This document shows positions 22,279 to 33,870 of a DNA stretch of 64,000 bases, piece after piece (position 1 is the stretch's first letter; each line of letters starts with the position of its first letter). The DNA comes from Alopecurus myosuroides (Eukaryota > Streptophyta > Magnoliopsida > Poales > Poaceae): contig CM054060.1 in the NCBI GenBank assembly GCA_028641055.1, forward strand, positions 238,480,833-238,544,832, in the 5' to 3' direction. The notes below the pieces were generated by a model. That model made no database searches, was not told the origin of the DNA, and saw nothing but the letters and a program-made list of their open reading frames with translations. The translations under genes and the position numbers were made by a program.

Positions 22279-24897
22279 TCAGGACCACGTGATCTCTTGG
22301 TTGCACCAATGCATATAGTGAGGAACAGCAGAGATCACAACATTGACCTCCATGGCACGCCTGTGCTGGGATTTCTTGTCGACAGGCTCAGAGGTGAAGA
22401 TCATGTAGCTCTCGTGGTGCTCCTGGTACCGATTGCGGTCTCCGCCACCATTGTTGCCGTTGTTGTTGTTACCTTGGTTGTTGTTGTTGTTGTTGCCTCT
22501 GCTGTTGTTGCGGGTGTAGTAGTAGTAGTTGTTGTTGTTGCGGTAGCCATCGTTATTGAAGTAGCGGTTGGCTCCTAAAGCCACCTGGTTCACATTCTCC
22601 CTTCTCGGTAAGGCTGGAGGCCGAGCAGCGGGTGCGCGAGCAGGCTGTACAGCGGCATTCGCAGCTGGCAGAGGAGGAGGAGGAGGCAGGCCCTCGTTCT
22701 TGATTTCTTCCCACCAACTGCACTGCCGAGTAGTGTGGTTGGCAGGTCTTGCGGGATGCCGAGTGTGGAAGCTGCACGGGCCATCCTTCATGTCCTTGAA
22801 GACAAAGTTCGGTGCCGGACCCGAGTTGCCGCTACCCTGCTGGGAAGCGATGTATGGCTTCTTGTTGCCTCGGCCCTGATTCTGGTTCTGCCCATACTGG
22901 GCTCCAGCAGTTTTTGGCCTCTGGCTACTCCCAGCTCCGGTTGCCACAGCATTTACCTCCTCAGGATCGTACCGGGTATCGATCCGGTCACCTCTGCGCT
23001 TGTTGCGGAACTCGTTGCGCTTGCTGGTGTTGATGTTGTAGTTCCTTCGCGGCTCAGCAGCATCAAGGAGGGGCTATGTCGGGTCGCCGAGTGCGTACTG
23101 ATCCGCAATCCGGATGGTCTCAGCAAGAGTACTCGGCATCTCCCTCTGGAGCCTTTGCCACAACATGCTGCCATGTCTGCAACCCTGCGCAAACCAAGTG
23201 ATGGCCTGGGCCTCATTCACACCCTCACAGGTGTTCCTCAGAGTACTCCGCCGAGTAAGATACTCCCGGTCCGTCTCCTCTTCCCGCTGTCTGCAAGCGG
23301 ATAGCTGCTGCGGCCTATTCGGCCTCCGGTAGGTGCTGGTGAAGTTGCTGACGAATGCCTCCACGAAGTCAAGCCAGTAGTTGATGCTATGCTTGGGCAG
23401 GTTGTTGAGCCAGGTTCTTGCCGGTCCCTCGAGCATCTGCGGGATGTACCGCACGGCCCATCTCCGGTTGCCGCCTGCAATGTGCACGGCTGTGACATAG
23501 TCATTGAGCCAATCTTCCGGCTTGGTGCTGCCGTCATAGCACTTGGTCCCCCTGGCGAGCTGGAACTGCTTCACGGATGGCTCCGTCATGATGCGGGAAC
23601 CAAAGCATTCAGGGCCAGGCGGCCCCTTGCTCTCGAGTTGCGCCGATAGAGAAATCCGATCCAACTGGTGCCTGACGTCACTGGGCTCCAGCACACGCTC
23701 ACCCACGCGATCCAGGATGTCATAGCCAGCCAACCCCATGGCCGAGTAGCCATCATCATATATGTCCACCTGCACGACTACAGGCTGCTCCACCGGGTTG
23801 GCGGCTGGCGCGACTGCGCGTGGCTGCTGCCTCTGCCGAGTAGGCTGACCGACTGGATGCTGAGAAGAGCCTGGGCGCTCTCCATCTCGGGCCTGGCTTT
23901 GAGCTTTATGGGCTTGATAGCCTGCTCCTGCAGCGTTGTGTTTTTGACCGGACTGTCGCGCTACAGCGTGCTGTTTTGCAGCGACAGCCGGGTCGTACAC
24001 CTGCATCTGCCTATCTCTGCCGGAATGCCCACTCCGCTCCTTCTCGCGACTGGGATGCGGTGATGAGGCCTGATCGTTAGATCTAGCCGCATGCGAGTGT
24101 ACCACCTGAGAAGCTCCAGCACCCGGGTTGGCTTTCCGGAACTCCTCGTTCTGCCTACCAGCCTCCAGCACTAGCTCATTGAGCATTTCCTGCTGCCTAA
24201 CGCGCGCGTCGCCAGCGAGATGCGTCAACTCGGCAGCTACAACCTCAGCAGCTCTAAGGGTTTTGGCGGGGGTGCTGTATATGGGTCTGGTGGCGGCGGT
24301 GTTATGGCTAGCGGCTTGGCCAGCAGTTTCTCCAACTGCCGCCATCTCGGTGCCTAAGTTGCGGCGTGTAGCCCCTGCCTTGGAAGGCCTCCTCACCACG
24401 AGCGTGAAGCCGTGAGCCCGGTTGTACTCGTTCTGGTCTAGGTTTAGCTCAAGCCTAACCTTATCCAGCTCCGCCTGCTCGGCGAGCAGCGCTTGGCGCT
24501 GCTGCTCGAGCTGCGCCCGCATGGTCATGAGCTCGAGCTCGGTGGGAGGCGGCATGCCCATCCGCACGGCGGACGCACGTATCGTCGGAGTAGTGGAGGG
24601 AGGCAGGTTGCAGTCCTTCTCGTAGGGCTTGTGGGTCTTCCCACCAGCACTCGGGCCTGCGAGATCCTCGATGACGCCCGCGGCAGCAGCAGCCGCACCC
24701 TTCCCGGCGTCAGCAGCAGGGTCGGTCATCATCACCTCCGCGACGTCCGCAGAGCGGCCCAACGGCCTCCCGCGTGCCGCGATGATGGCAGGGGGATCCT
24801 CCGCGACATGCACCTCCCCGGGGTACGCGCTGTCGATGACGGTGGCGACGTAAACGAGGTGCGCGCCGAAGGAGATCACCGAGCCGCCCTCCGGCAT
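22279..24897 (-). pseudogene. gag polyprotein of the Tat-like element
   Basis: Structural protein of the retrotransposon particle. I start it at the first ATG beyond the primer site (24897); the open frame extends into the LTR. The N-terminal third is Ala/Pro-rich with a predicted coiled coil (ELMTMRAQLEQQRQALLAEQ). The retrotransposon gag domain lies near 23560-23090 (GSTKPEDWLNDYVTAVHIAG, YIPQMLEGPARTWLNNLP, YLTRRSTLRNTCEG). After a TAG at 23074-23076 the same frame continues through a CxxH...H...C zinc-knuckle-like stretch (CSFHTRHPARPANHTTRQC) and an asparagine-rich segment encoded by GTT repeats (22448-22545 on plus). It ends at TGA 22279-22281. Both stops are single transitions from CAG and CGA. 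Confidence 0.85.
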
Positions 24898-25038
24898 GGC
24901 CCTGCCGCCTAAATCGCCGGCGTTGTCGGTGACGAAGTCGAAGGAGCCGAATCTGTGGACTAGGCCACAGACCACGCGCTCTCCGGTAGCAGAAATCGAT
25001 CCCGTCCGAACGGAAACTCCAGCCAGCGCCGCTGGTTG

Positions 25039-25055
25039 CCCCACGGTGGGCGCCA
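25039..25055 (-). other. primer-binding site of the Tat-like element
   Basis: Minus strand reads TGGCGCCCACCGTGGGG, two bases from the LTR end at 25058. It is not the initiator-Met type; I did not assign the tRNA. Confidence 0.75.
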
Positions 25056-25057
25056 AC

Positions 25058-25884
25058 TGTCGTGGTGGTGTCACGGCAGATGCCATAGGATGGCTAAAGT
25101 TGTGGGGACGATGGACGCTGGAGGCGCTCGGGGAGGGATCACGCAGCGCGTAGCCGCGTGAGGGTGAAGCTAGCATTGCAAACAACAAGATCTACCCAGG
25201 TCCAGGGCCCTCGTGTGGAGGTAAAACCCCTACTCCTGCCTTTCTCTCTTTATATTCGGGTCTCACCGAGTAGCCACAATACAGGTAATGCTTACAGCCG
25301 AGTATCCACTCTCCTCTCTATGCTACTGTAGTCCTTAGTCGTGTCGTCCCTCGCGCAGGAGGAGGCAGGGCACCTTATATACTGGTGCCCAGCCGGATAC
25401 AGCCAAGATGTCGACATTGTGTGCACACTGTACACTTCCGGGTTCTCGCTGACCACTTTGGCTTCCTAGATTGTCTTCATGTGTAAAGTCGTCCCGCAGA
25501 ACCGAGGAGCTGATCTGTTATCACTGACACTGTCACGGGGTAGGCCCCCCTAACCTGCGATGCCCTGCTGACACCCTGGCGCGGATAAGCACGCGCTCTG
25601 CAGATGAACAGTGCCGCAGTACGGACCCGGGATACGCGGGATCCTGTGTCAGAACGGCTCCTTTGACTTCTGGCCCGAGTAGGAGACCGCCCTCTCTACT
25701 CGGTCCGCTTCCTCTACTCGGAGAAGAGTAACTTCCTTGGTTCTTCCTCCTGGCCTTCTATGTGTACGGCCGAATAGCGGACGACCGCGTAGCGAGTACC
25801 GGGTAGCCGCTACTCTGCCAAACGTCTCTTCTGATCTTGCCCTTAGCACTTGCCTTTACCCTACTCGGGGGTATCCCCCCGACA
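25058..25884 (-). repeat. 5' LTR of the Tat-like element
   Basis: 827 bp. A sense-strand TATA motif (TATATAA) lies at complement 25375-25381. The inner edge abuts the primer site, fixing minus-strand orientation. The terminal sequence CTCGGGGGTATCCCCCCGACA-type is a short inverted repeat. Confidence 0.93.
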
Positions 25885-25889
25885 CACCG

Positions 25890-27176
25890 GTTTTGCTGAT
25901 AACAAAGAGGTTAAATGTATGGTGTGGAAAACAGTATGAAAACAGTAGCAGAAGTGTGAAAGCAGTGGAACAGTGTGTGTATTATCAGTATGAGAAAATG
26001 GACCGGGGTCCATGGTTCACTAGAGGTGTCTCTCGATAAAAGATAGCTAACATGCATGGTGAACAAGTTACAGCTGGGAAATTGACATATAAAGAACAAG
26101 CATGACATAAAGATTACTATGATATTTATGCGGGCATCACAACAAAATACATAGATCGTCATCCAACTACATCTATTGACTAATAATCCACCCTTCGAAT
26201 ATCATTTAATCAAACGTTGGGTATTAAGTTGCAAACACCGGATAATCGCAGTAAGCAAGGTGTGTAATGTAAACAATGTAAATACTTCCATCCGTCACGT
26301 TTCTGCCACTCGAGTACAGATGCAAAGGAGGCATGAACCCACTATCGAGCATAAATACTCCCTATTGGAGTCACTAGCATCTACTTGGACAGGGCATCTA
26401 CTAAGAACGGAGAGCATGCAAGATCATAAATAACATACACATGAAGATAACATGGTAGATTGATAATCAACATACATAGGATTCAATAATCATATTATCT
26501 CATCAAACACAACATGTAGCATTACAAATAGATGATCGTGATCACGTGAGGCTGCTCACGAGATCTAAATATGAGGCATAAGGTGGAGAGTACAACCATG
26601 TAGCTACTGCTATGGACCCGTAGCCCAGGGATGAACTACTCAAGCATCACTCCGGAGGCGGGTGGTGGTGTAGACCCCTCCGGTGATGAATTCCCCTCCC
26701 GGTAGGGTGTCGGGGAGAGCTCCAAAACCCTCCAGATCTTGGGTTGATGATGACGGCGGCATCGGGTGTTTCTCGGGAAAAACTGGTATATTTTTAGGGT
26801 TGACGTATCGGGGGGAATAAATAGGCGAAAGGGCGATGGTGGTGGATGCCCGAGGGACCCACACCACCCCTAGTCGTTGCTAGGGGGCGCACCGCCCTAT
26901 GGTGTGGCCCCCTCCGGGCCTCTTCGGGACTCCACGGAACCTTCGGGAATTCTATGACTTCCAGGCTTCGAATTTTTCAACTTCGAGAAAATTTCCCGAA
27001 CAACTTTTCTGAAACTAAAAATGGTAGAAAACAGGGAACTAGCTCCGTGGCATCTTGTCAATAGGTTAGTCCCGGGAAATCGATAAAAATGACATAAAGT
27101 ATAAGGAAAACATGTAGCATAAGGCATGAAAACAACATGGAATATCAGAAATTATAGATACGTTTATGACGTATTA
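25890..27176 (-). repeat. LTR (5' portion in element sense) of the Athila/Sabrina-like element
   Basis: Continues exactly from 2226 after removal of the Tat-like element and one CACCG. It aligns with 59015-60310 and 63340-64000. In the sense (minus) direction it starts TAATACGTCATAAACG. The segment around 26880-27060 matches the U3-like arm at 60130-60280. No coding frame. Confidence 0.8.
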
Positions 27177-30100
27177 GCAGCGCATAGCCGGACCAAGCCC
27201 ATCTGTTATCTATCGCCCAGTGCAGGGTGTAGCAACCCAACCCTTTTCTGGATTTTATTTCGGAATTAAAATTAAATGGCAGATTTGCAGAAAAGCCTCT
27301 GTAACTTGCAACCATCATAACTTTTGATCCACCACTAAAAATTTGGCAAACCTAGAATTTTTGAAATCCTCTGGATGTGTAGAATCTTTTGGCACTGGCC
27401 AAATTTAAATTTAACCATTTAAAAATTGTTCAAATTCAAATATACTTGTTTGATGAATTTTATCATAATTCAAATTCTACAAATCCAAAAATTGCAAACA
27501 AAATATAATTGAAAACCTTAAGATGTGTAGTTTTATATCCTCTATCCCAAAATAATTTTTGAACAAATTAATTTTGAATTAAGTTGTCTATTTGAGTATT
27601 TTTTACATAGATTTAACTCTATACATAATTTGAAAATGGTTCCTTAACCAGAAATTGCTCCATTTGGTAACCTTGAACCAGATACACAATTGCCTAAACC
27701 ACTTTACCATCCTAGTATAATTTCCAAGAATACTTGGCCAAATTTTAACACATCATGTTAACCTTTTTCTTAGAAAATATTTTGCATATATGGTTCTATG
27801 TGATGTGGCTATTGTGGACCAAGGCTAAGTCCTTAGTGAGGCTCAAACTTATACATTGCCAACTAGTGAACCCAAGAACACTTGTACCATTATTTTCTAT
27901 CTACTTATCAAGCCCCTATTCCTGCTTCAAGAATTCATCAAGTTAGCAAAATAGAAATCAAGACTTCAGCACAAGAAGGAACTTCATTATCAACTTGTTG
28001 GCAACATGAAGCGATACAAGGAATATAAATGAAGAAATTGAAGGAAGGAATTAGACACCAAAGCAACTAGAAGAAACCCAAGGAAGTACAAGTGTGTGAA
28101 GAAATCAAGGAGAAAACATATACCTCTATCTTTCTATCTTTCCTTTCTTTTCTATTTGATTTAGTGGTATTTTGTGCCCATCCCACTTTGGACCAACTAG
28201 TGAGAAAGCCATGAAGAATCTATCAAGACCAAGAGAAGCACCACCCCAAGGAACAAGGCTATAATGGAATCATGAAGGTGAACTTCAAGCATGTGAATAC
28301 TTGGATAAAATCTATACAAATTGAAGAATAACAAGGTGTTTTAATCCAACCATTAACCCAAATGGAAAATCCCAAGATTTTATCTTATTTTCTCTATTGT
28401 TATGAAACTAGTGAAATCTATACCTACCCTAATTAAAATGGAAAGGCTAACTTAGACCACTCAAATATCTTGATGAAAATAACTAAGAGTTACACTTTGT
28501 TATGTGTTACTTTAGTTGAAATAGTGAGATCACCTTAGTGAACTTTTGGAACTTCCTCGAAAAGTATGACTAACCGAGTTTGAATCTTTCAAACCCAAGT
28601 CTTTACCAACCATAGTCCATTTTGGTATACCTTAACCTAATCACAATAGTTTCGTTCGCAAACTAAATTATTGTGACAGACTCTAGCCTTACCTTGACCC
28701 AATTAACATAAACCCTTTTGACTAAGTGTGTTGATTGTTATTCTTTGTTTCCTTGTTGTTTGTGAAAGTTGTTTATTGTTATTTGTTTGACTTGTTTAGA
28801 TTATACGAAGAGAAACAAACTTGTTGTGAACAGAGGGTGATTTCTTCATCGACCTTCAACAAGGCAAGTGACACATCATAAACTACCTATTATTTCCTAT
28901 ATGCATTAGAATTTTTGAGTAGCATGCATGATAGGAGAATCTTTGGTAAATATTATGCTATGCTATTATCCCAAGTAGTGTTTAGACATCCTTATTGCCT
29001 TGATAGTGTGGAAAACATTGAACTTGGTAGAATTGCTTAGCTATGCTCATCAAATGTTTTATTTAGATGTTAAGGATAAAACTACTAAGTTTAATGAACC
29101 ACCTGGGATGATTGTTGTTTTGGTTGTTGAAAGTTGAGTGTCTTCTCAGGGGTAAAACCTGAGTTGTTCGCTTGAGGAATGCCACCCATGAACAAAGGGA
29201 CTGCGATCTCTTCCAAGTTTAGATAGCTTCCAGTGCATCCTTTAGACATATGGGCTCTATCTTGATCAACTAAGTTGAATGAACTCACCAGCGCTTGACA
29301 AGTAGATGTAGAAGGTGTAGGTTGGAACGGTCAAGCCAGTCAGTGGTGGAATTTGTTCTTAAAGATCTTATCTCAATCTTCTCCTTTCCTTAATGCACTC
29401 AGGGTCTATAGGATGTTTGGGATGATTTGAGTCTAAAGGTGAAAGTGCACAAACTCTGCAGAGTCAACAAACTAAGATTTTAGTCGTGTTCTCGATTACA
29501 GACAACTATGAGCAGCTGGACAAGGAAAGACGGAAGAATCTCATCATATCAATTTCATAACAAAATGTGGTGTCTGAATGAGCGATGAAATATGGAGAAG
29601 TGGTGATGTTGATGAAGGGATGGACCCTAGACCTGTCGAGTAAGGATACCCGGTCCAAGGCCCAGGACTTGAGCCCAAGAGGAGATGCCTTATACTATTC
29701 TAGAAGGCCCAGTTGGAGCCCACCCGCAAAGCCTTGCGGGTAAAGTTAGGAAACTTGTAACTGACTTAGGGTTAGAGTTCGAGTCCTTCCCGGGTATGGT
29801 TTGAGACCTGGCCACCTATATAAGGCCAGGAGAACCACCAGGAGGAGGACAAGCAATACCGCACCACCAAGCCTTGAGATCGAGATCATACTCTCGACTT
29901 GAGCAACCCCCATTGTAACCGATCTACTCGTGAATACAGATCGATAGAAGCAGGAGTAAGGGTTTTACCTCTACGAGGGCCCCGAACCTGGGTAAACCGT
30001 GCCCCTGTTTAGCCGACGATTGTCACCAGCGCCCACAGGTTTTCCGAATCGAAACCCTATGGGTTCACCCTAGGGACTTGTTGAGATGCAGATTCGACAG

Positions 30101-30785
30101 ATGTTAACCAGGTAGCACAGGAAACCCATGATGCTTACTAGCAAGGTGACACGGGAAATCAACATGTCCATGTCTTTTAGTGGTGATGCAGTTTAACAAG
30201 GTTGCAGAGGAACTCCACAACTTTTGTAGTTGATACAACTTTTGTGGCGATGCTTACCAATAAGGTAGTATAGGAAATCCACATTGTTCTTACCTAAAGG
30301 ATAAAATTGTTTTATGAAAAGAGATAGGAGAAAATTGGCTTTATTCAAACTTCGCAAAAACTCCATTTAGCCAAATATTCATGTAGTTAGTCTTTCCACT
30401 TATATTGACCATAGTGTTACTTGCCAATACATTAAATTGTATTGACCCCCTTGTAGCTGCATATTCCATCTTGCAGATGAATCTGAAGACGTGTCAGGAT
30501 TTCGTTTAGGATCTCGAGTCTACCGCCAACATGTTTTGCCTGTGGCACATGAAGAAGATGGGCTCAATGTTGTACTATGTTTTCTGATGTAATACTTTGT
30601 ATCCTGCTAGTATTCTAATACTATGCAAGTTGTAATGTTATTTTGTAAAGACTGGATCATGCGATGTAATAGAATTTGACGCATTTGCATGATATTTCAT
30701 TTTTTACTGTGATGCTAGCAATTGATCTAGGGACTAGCACAATAACACATGTGTTCTTGCATTATTTAAATGTGGGAACGCTATA
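27177..30785 (+). repeat. E1 left LTR (5' end missing)
   Basis: Aligns with 49733-51781 and 58555-58773. The first ~1.45 kb is missing because the Athila/Sabrina-like element inserted at 27176/27177. A 490-bp solo LTR interrupts it at 29610-30099. It ends GCTATA at 30785, where GCTACA would give the usual CA end, then AAA and the primer site. AT-rich, no coding frame. Confidence 0.8.
29610..30099 (+). mobile_element. 490-bp solo LTR inside E1's left LTR
   Basis: TGATGAAGGG...ATTCGACA flanked by the 5-bp target duplication GATGT (29605-29609 and 30100-30104). A TATA box (TATATAA) lies at 29817-29823, followed by a leader with GGGCCCCGAACCTGGGTAAA, as in many grass Gypsy LTRs. No primer site or interior adjoins it, so it most likely arose by LTR-LTR recombination. 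Confidence 0.85.
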
Positions 30786-30788
30786 AAA

Positions 30789-30800
30789 TGGTATCAGAGC
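30789..30800 (+). other. primer-binding site of E1
   Basis: TGGTATCAGAGC, initiator-Met tRNA type, three bases after the LTR end. Confidence 0.85.
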
Positions 30801-31372
30801 ATTGTGTTGTCTGTAGAATTCGAGACCCTAAGTTTGGAAAAGACCCTAGGATTGAAAATTTACTATGTTCACATTTTCTGGAAAAAAATATCTCATCTTA
30901 ATCTTTCTCGTATCCTTTCACCTTCGAAATATTCTTCACTTATTTTAGATGACCTACCTCTTGAATACCATCAAGACATGATTGTTGATGATCATATCAT
31001 GAAGTACAACAAATATTGTCACCACATGAAGACCAACACTCAACATTATTGAAGAACTCGAAGAAAGACTTATACTTCACAACAATCAAGAACATCTCAA
31101 GACATTGAGAGAAATGTGAAGGAACTCAAGAATATATAGATGAGACCACAAATCTAGTTACTTTGTTAGAACAAAGTTAACGTGTTAGTGTACTGATCAT
31201 ACAATTGAGTGTGGTATGACAATACTAGATTGATTGCTAAACCTTGATGTTTGGTGTGAATGATGTTTGTTAGATGTCGTTTGTAAGATGAGTGTACTTG
31301 ATCTGCTACGTTGGGGTAGAAACCTTCTTTAGATATTTCTAAACTCTACTCATCCGTCCTAAACCCCCACAG
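30801..31372 (+). other. E1 untranslated leader
   Basis: Between the primer site and the gag ATG at 31373. AT-rich, no significant open frame. Nothing further recognised. Confidence 0.5.
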
Positions 31373-33225
31373 ATGTCTCCTCGTTGTGACCCTGACAATA
31401 ACATTGATACACTATAGCATATGTTGACTGCTCAAGCTCAACTTACGCAAATGATGACTTGGTTTATTGTAGTAGCAACCAACAACAACAACAAAACTAC
31501 ACCACCACCTCCACCGCCACCACCACCCCCAGTGGATAGGTTGCCAGATTTATGAGACTTAAACCTGCCAAGTTCTCCTTGGCATTAGAACCAATAGTGG
31601 CAGACGACTGGCTCCACTCTGTTAACAAGAACTTGGTCACTTGTGAGTGCACATAAGCTGAGAAGGTGAGGTTCACTGCTCACCTTCCTGAAGGACCCAC
31701 TGAAATGTGGTGGGAGACATATCAAGTCACTCATCCTCTAGAAGGAATGGCCTGGGAGGCTTTCAAGGAGGGATTTTCCAATGCTCACATTTCTTCTCGC
31801 ATAATGAATTTGAAGAGGGATGAGTTCCGCAGTCTGAAACGGGGAGATAGAACTCTGAAAGAGTACATAGATGATTTCTACACGTTATCAAGGTATGCAC
31901 CAGAGGATAATTATACTGATACTAAGGGGGAGGATAAATTCCTTAGTGGACTCAAGGGAGAACTGAAGATACCTCTGTCTATATCTTATGCTCCAAACTA
32001 TCAAGTTCTTCTAGACCAAGCAATCACTCTGGAGAACAACATGAGGAAGGAAGGAAGCAGGAAGAGGAAATTCAGTACTAGTAAGAATCACTCTAGAGCA
32101 ATACACGAGGCACGATTTCTCCCAAGACAATGGTGTTCATGTCTTTCACAAGAATGGAAGCCATCATTATGGTGGAAATGTCCACAACCATCATGACCAT
32201 AGCCACAATGGAGACATGAAGGGAAACTGTCGGGGGGCTACCCCCGAGTAGGGGTAAGGCAGATGGTAACTGGAGTTCAAGGTATTGGTTACCGAGTTCG
32301 TCCGTACCGAGTTGGTACGTACCGAATAGGATGGTACCCGGTCGATGGCTGGCGGGATGGAGTTACCCGGCATGAAGAACAAGAGACCAATGGTAAGATT
32401 CAAGTAACTATCTCGTTCAGCCGAGTAGCACTTGGATGATCCGGATAGGGGTAGCTAATGTTCTACCCAAAGGCAAAGTCAATGGAGCCGTTGAGGTGAA
32501 TCCCGCGTATCCCGTAGCCGTACAGGCGTGTGGTTCAACTTACTAGGTACGTGGAAATGCGTATCCGAACTTGGGTGCAGTACGGTATGGGCAATGTCAT
32601 GTCATGTCTGTGACAAGGGGGACAAGACATGTCAGCGGCCAACTGCGGAGACTTTCGGCGACCCTGTCAGCGAAGACACGGAGGCGTGCGCTGCCGTACA
32701 GTGTAGAGTCTCCTAGTTAGTACTTTTATCTTTAGAATAGTAGGCGGCCACCAGTATATAAGGTGCCCCCCTCTTGCATGAGGGGCGCTGCATTGAGCAT
32801 TCTGAGACTTGGCATCACTATTCACGAGGGAGAAATAAACAGAGAGAGAGAGGAACTCTTGTACTCGGCACACAATTATACAGAGAGAGGCATGAGTAGG
32901 GGTGTTGCCTCCACACGAGGGCCCCAAACCTGGGTAGATCTTGTTGTTTGTAGTGTTCTGACCGCGCCAATTAGGCGTGCGATCCCTCCCCGGATACCTA
33001 TAGCGTCCATCGGCCCCAACTTTAGCCATCATATGGCATTTGTCTTCTCCACACCATGACAGAAACGATGGACAACCCAATGATAGTGAGAATGGTAACG
33101 GTCAGCATCATCGCCAAGACCAGAAGGATCTCAGCCATATAAAATTCTATAAGTGCAAGAACATGGGGCATTATTCAAGCAACTACCCAGAAAGGAGGAA
33201 CATGCCACCAAACCCAAAGAAATAA
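31373..33225 (+). pseudogene. E1 gag, decayed and split by a solo LTR
   Basis: Starts ATG at 31373 (MSPRCDPDNN), with a proline run (about 31498-31535). The retrotransposon gag domain follows: RLKPAKFSLALEPIVADDWL, HLPEGPTEMWWETYQ, AWEAFKEGFSNAHISSRIMN, LKRDEFRSLKRGDRTLKEYI, SRYAPEDNYTDTKGEDKFLS. Stops and frameshifts occur near 31426, 31550 and 31654 and in 32050-32190, where the histidine-rich HNHHDHSHNGD is only readable in another frame. The frame is cut at GAAAC by the solo LTR at 32228-33061 and resumes to a knuckle-like KCKNMGHYSSNYPERR, in which the first and last cysteines of CCHC read Tyr. It ends at 33225. The missing cysteines and stops mean no function is likely. Confidence 0.8.
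32228..33061 (+). mobile_element. 834-bp solo LTR, same or sister family as the Tat-like element, in E1 gag
   Basis: TGTCGGGGGGCTACCCCCGA...CACACCATGACA, flanked by GAAAC (32223-32227 and 33062-33066). Its start matches the sense start of the Tat LTR (TGTCGGGGGGATACCCCCGA) and its length is 834 versus 827 bp. A TATA box lies at 32755-32762 (CCAGTATATAAGG context, shared with that LTR). Orientation is opposite to the Tat element. Its interior part diverges noticeably from 2227-3053. Confidence 0.85.
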
Positions 33226-33870
33226 TAGTCTGAGAAGCATGAAGTTATGAGCATGCAAACACTAAATGAATACATGTTGAGAACAAGAATGAGTCTTATG
33301 CGAAGATTATTTTGGAAATAAATGCTCCTTAGAGGATGCTTCCAGTGTAATAAACTACAATGAATGTTTGAGAAATGTGTTCCCGTTTTAATAAATGAGA
33401 TGATGTTGTGAAATCCTCTCAACTTGCTCTTTTGATTGACGCAAAGAGTGACACCTCAGTGTGAAAGGTAGTTCAACAAAATTCTGTTGGTTTGTTAACT
33501 CTACAATGAGGGAAAGTTCTACTCAATCCATATTAAGTAAAACCACACTCCAAACTATGTGATGGACACATCCTATTGGAAGAGAAACTTAACCCATGGA
33601 ATCCTAAATATGGTACACATGGGTTCAAGACCCCAAATACCAAGGAGTTGATGTATGCTATACAAGAATACTATGGATGATCACGTATGACTCCAGCTGA
33701 AGATATAGTCAAAACCAGCAGCCAGTTAGACAAGAGTTTTAGACTACACACAAAAGTTTATTTTCAGGGTGGTAGCCACCCAGTTGCAATATAACCCAAG
33801 TAACCCAAACCTATTTTTCTTTCTAGCCCTCCCAAATCTCGGGACGAGATTTCTTTTAAGGGTGGTAGTC
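33226..33870 (+). other. E1 3' interior remnant and polypurine tract
   Basis: About 640 bp after gag with no RT, RNase H or integrase motif. It ends CGGGACGAGATTTC then AAGGGTGGTAG (33858-33868), a typical Gypsy polypurine tract, directly before the LTR. Pol is therefore deleted or was never present. Confidence 0.7.

Larger units (their letters stand above)
2227..25884 (-). mobile_element. Tat-lineage Gypsy retrotransposon with an antisense gene, 23.7 kb including a nested insertion
   Basis: Bounded by two 827-bp LTRs (TGTCGTGG...CCCCGACA as read on plus) and a perfect 5-bp target duplication CACCG (2222-2226 and 25885-25889). The coding order on the minus strand is gag, protease, RT, RNase H, a second archaeal-type RNase H and integrase, followed by a roughly 6.5-kb 3' region carrying an antisense gene. 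This arrangement, especially the second RNase H, is the hallmark of the Tat lineage. By hand count the LTRs differ at about 11 sites (about 1.3%), so insertion is fairly recent. The interior is interrupted at 10574-19104 by another element; without it this copy is about 15.1 kb. Eight nonsense codons and one frameshift make it non-autonomous today. Confidence 0.93.
1..27176 (-). mobile_element. Athila/Sabrina-like Gypsy retrotransposon, 5' part, split by a nested element
   Basis: The minus-strand 5' LTR runs from 27176 to 1986, interrupted by the Tat-like element at 2227-25884. Downstream on the minus strand come primer-binding-site-like sequence, gag remnants (1892-1249) and non-coding interior to the window edge. 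The LTR reads TGATGCG... on the plus strand and ends GACGTATTA, where a TGATAC/GTATCA-type terminus is expected, so the outer dinucleotide is mutated. Its right flank (27177 on) is E1 LTR sequence, so this element inserted into E1. The other end lies outside the window. Two more LTRs of the same family lie at 58774 and 63098. The family name is inferred from the gag remnant and LTR style. Confidence 0.75.

Noticed and set aside
22448..22545. GTT-repeat tract that looks like a microsatellite or regulatory repeat
   Set aside because: In the gag frame it encodes an asparagine-rich segment continuous with flanking gag residues, so it is coding low complexity.
29735..29790. B-box-like GTTCGAGTCC in the 490-bp solo LTR
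   Set aside because: No A box at the right distance; most likely chance.
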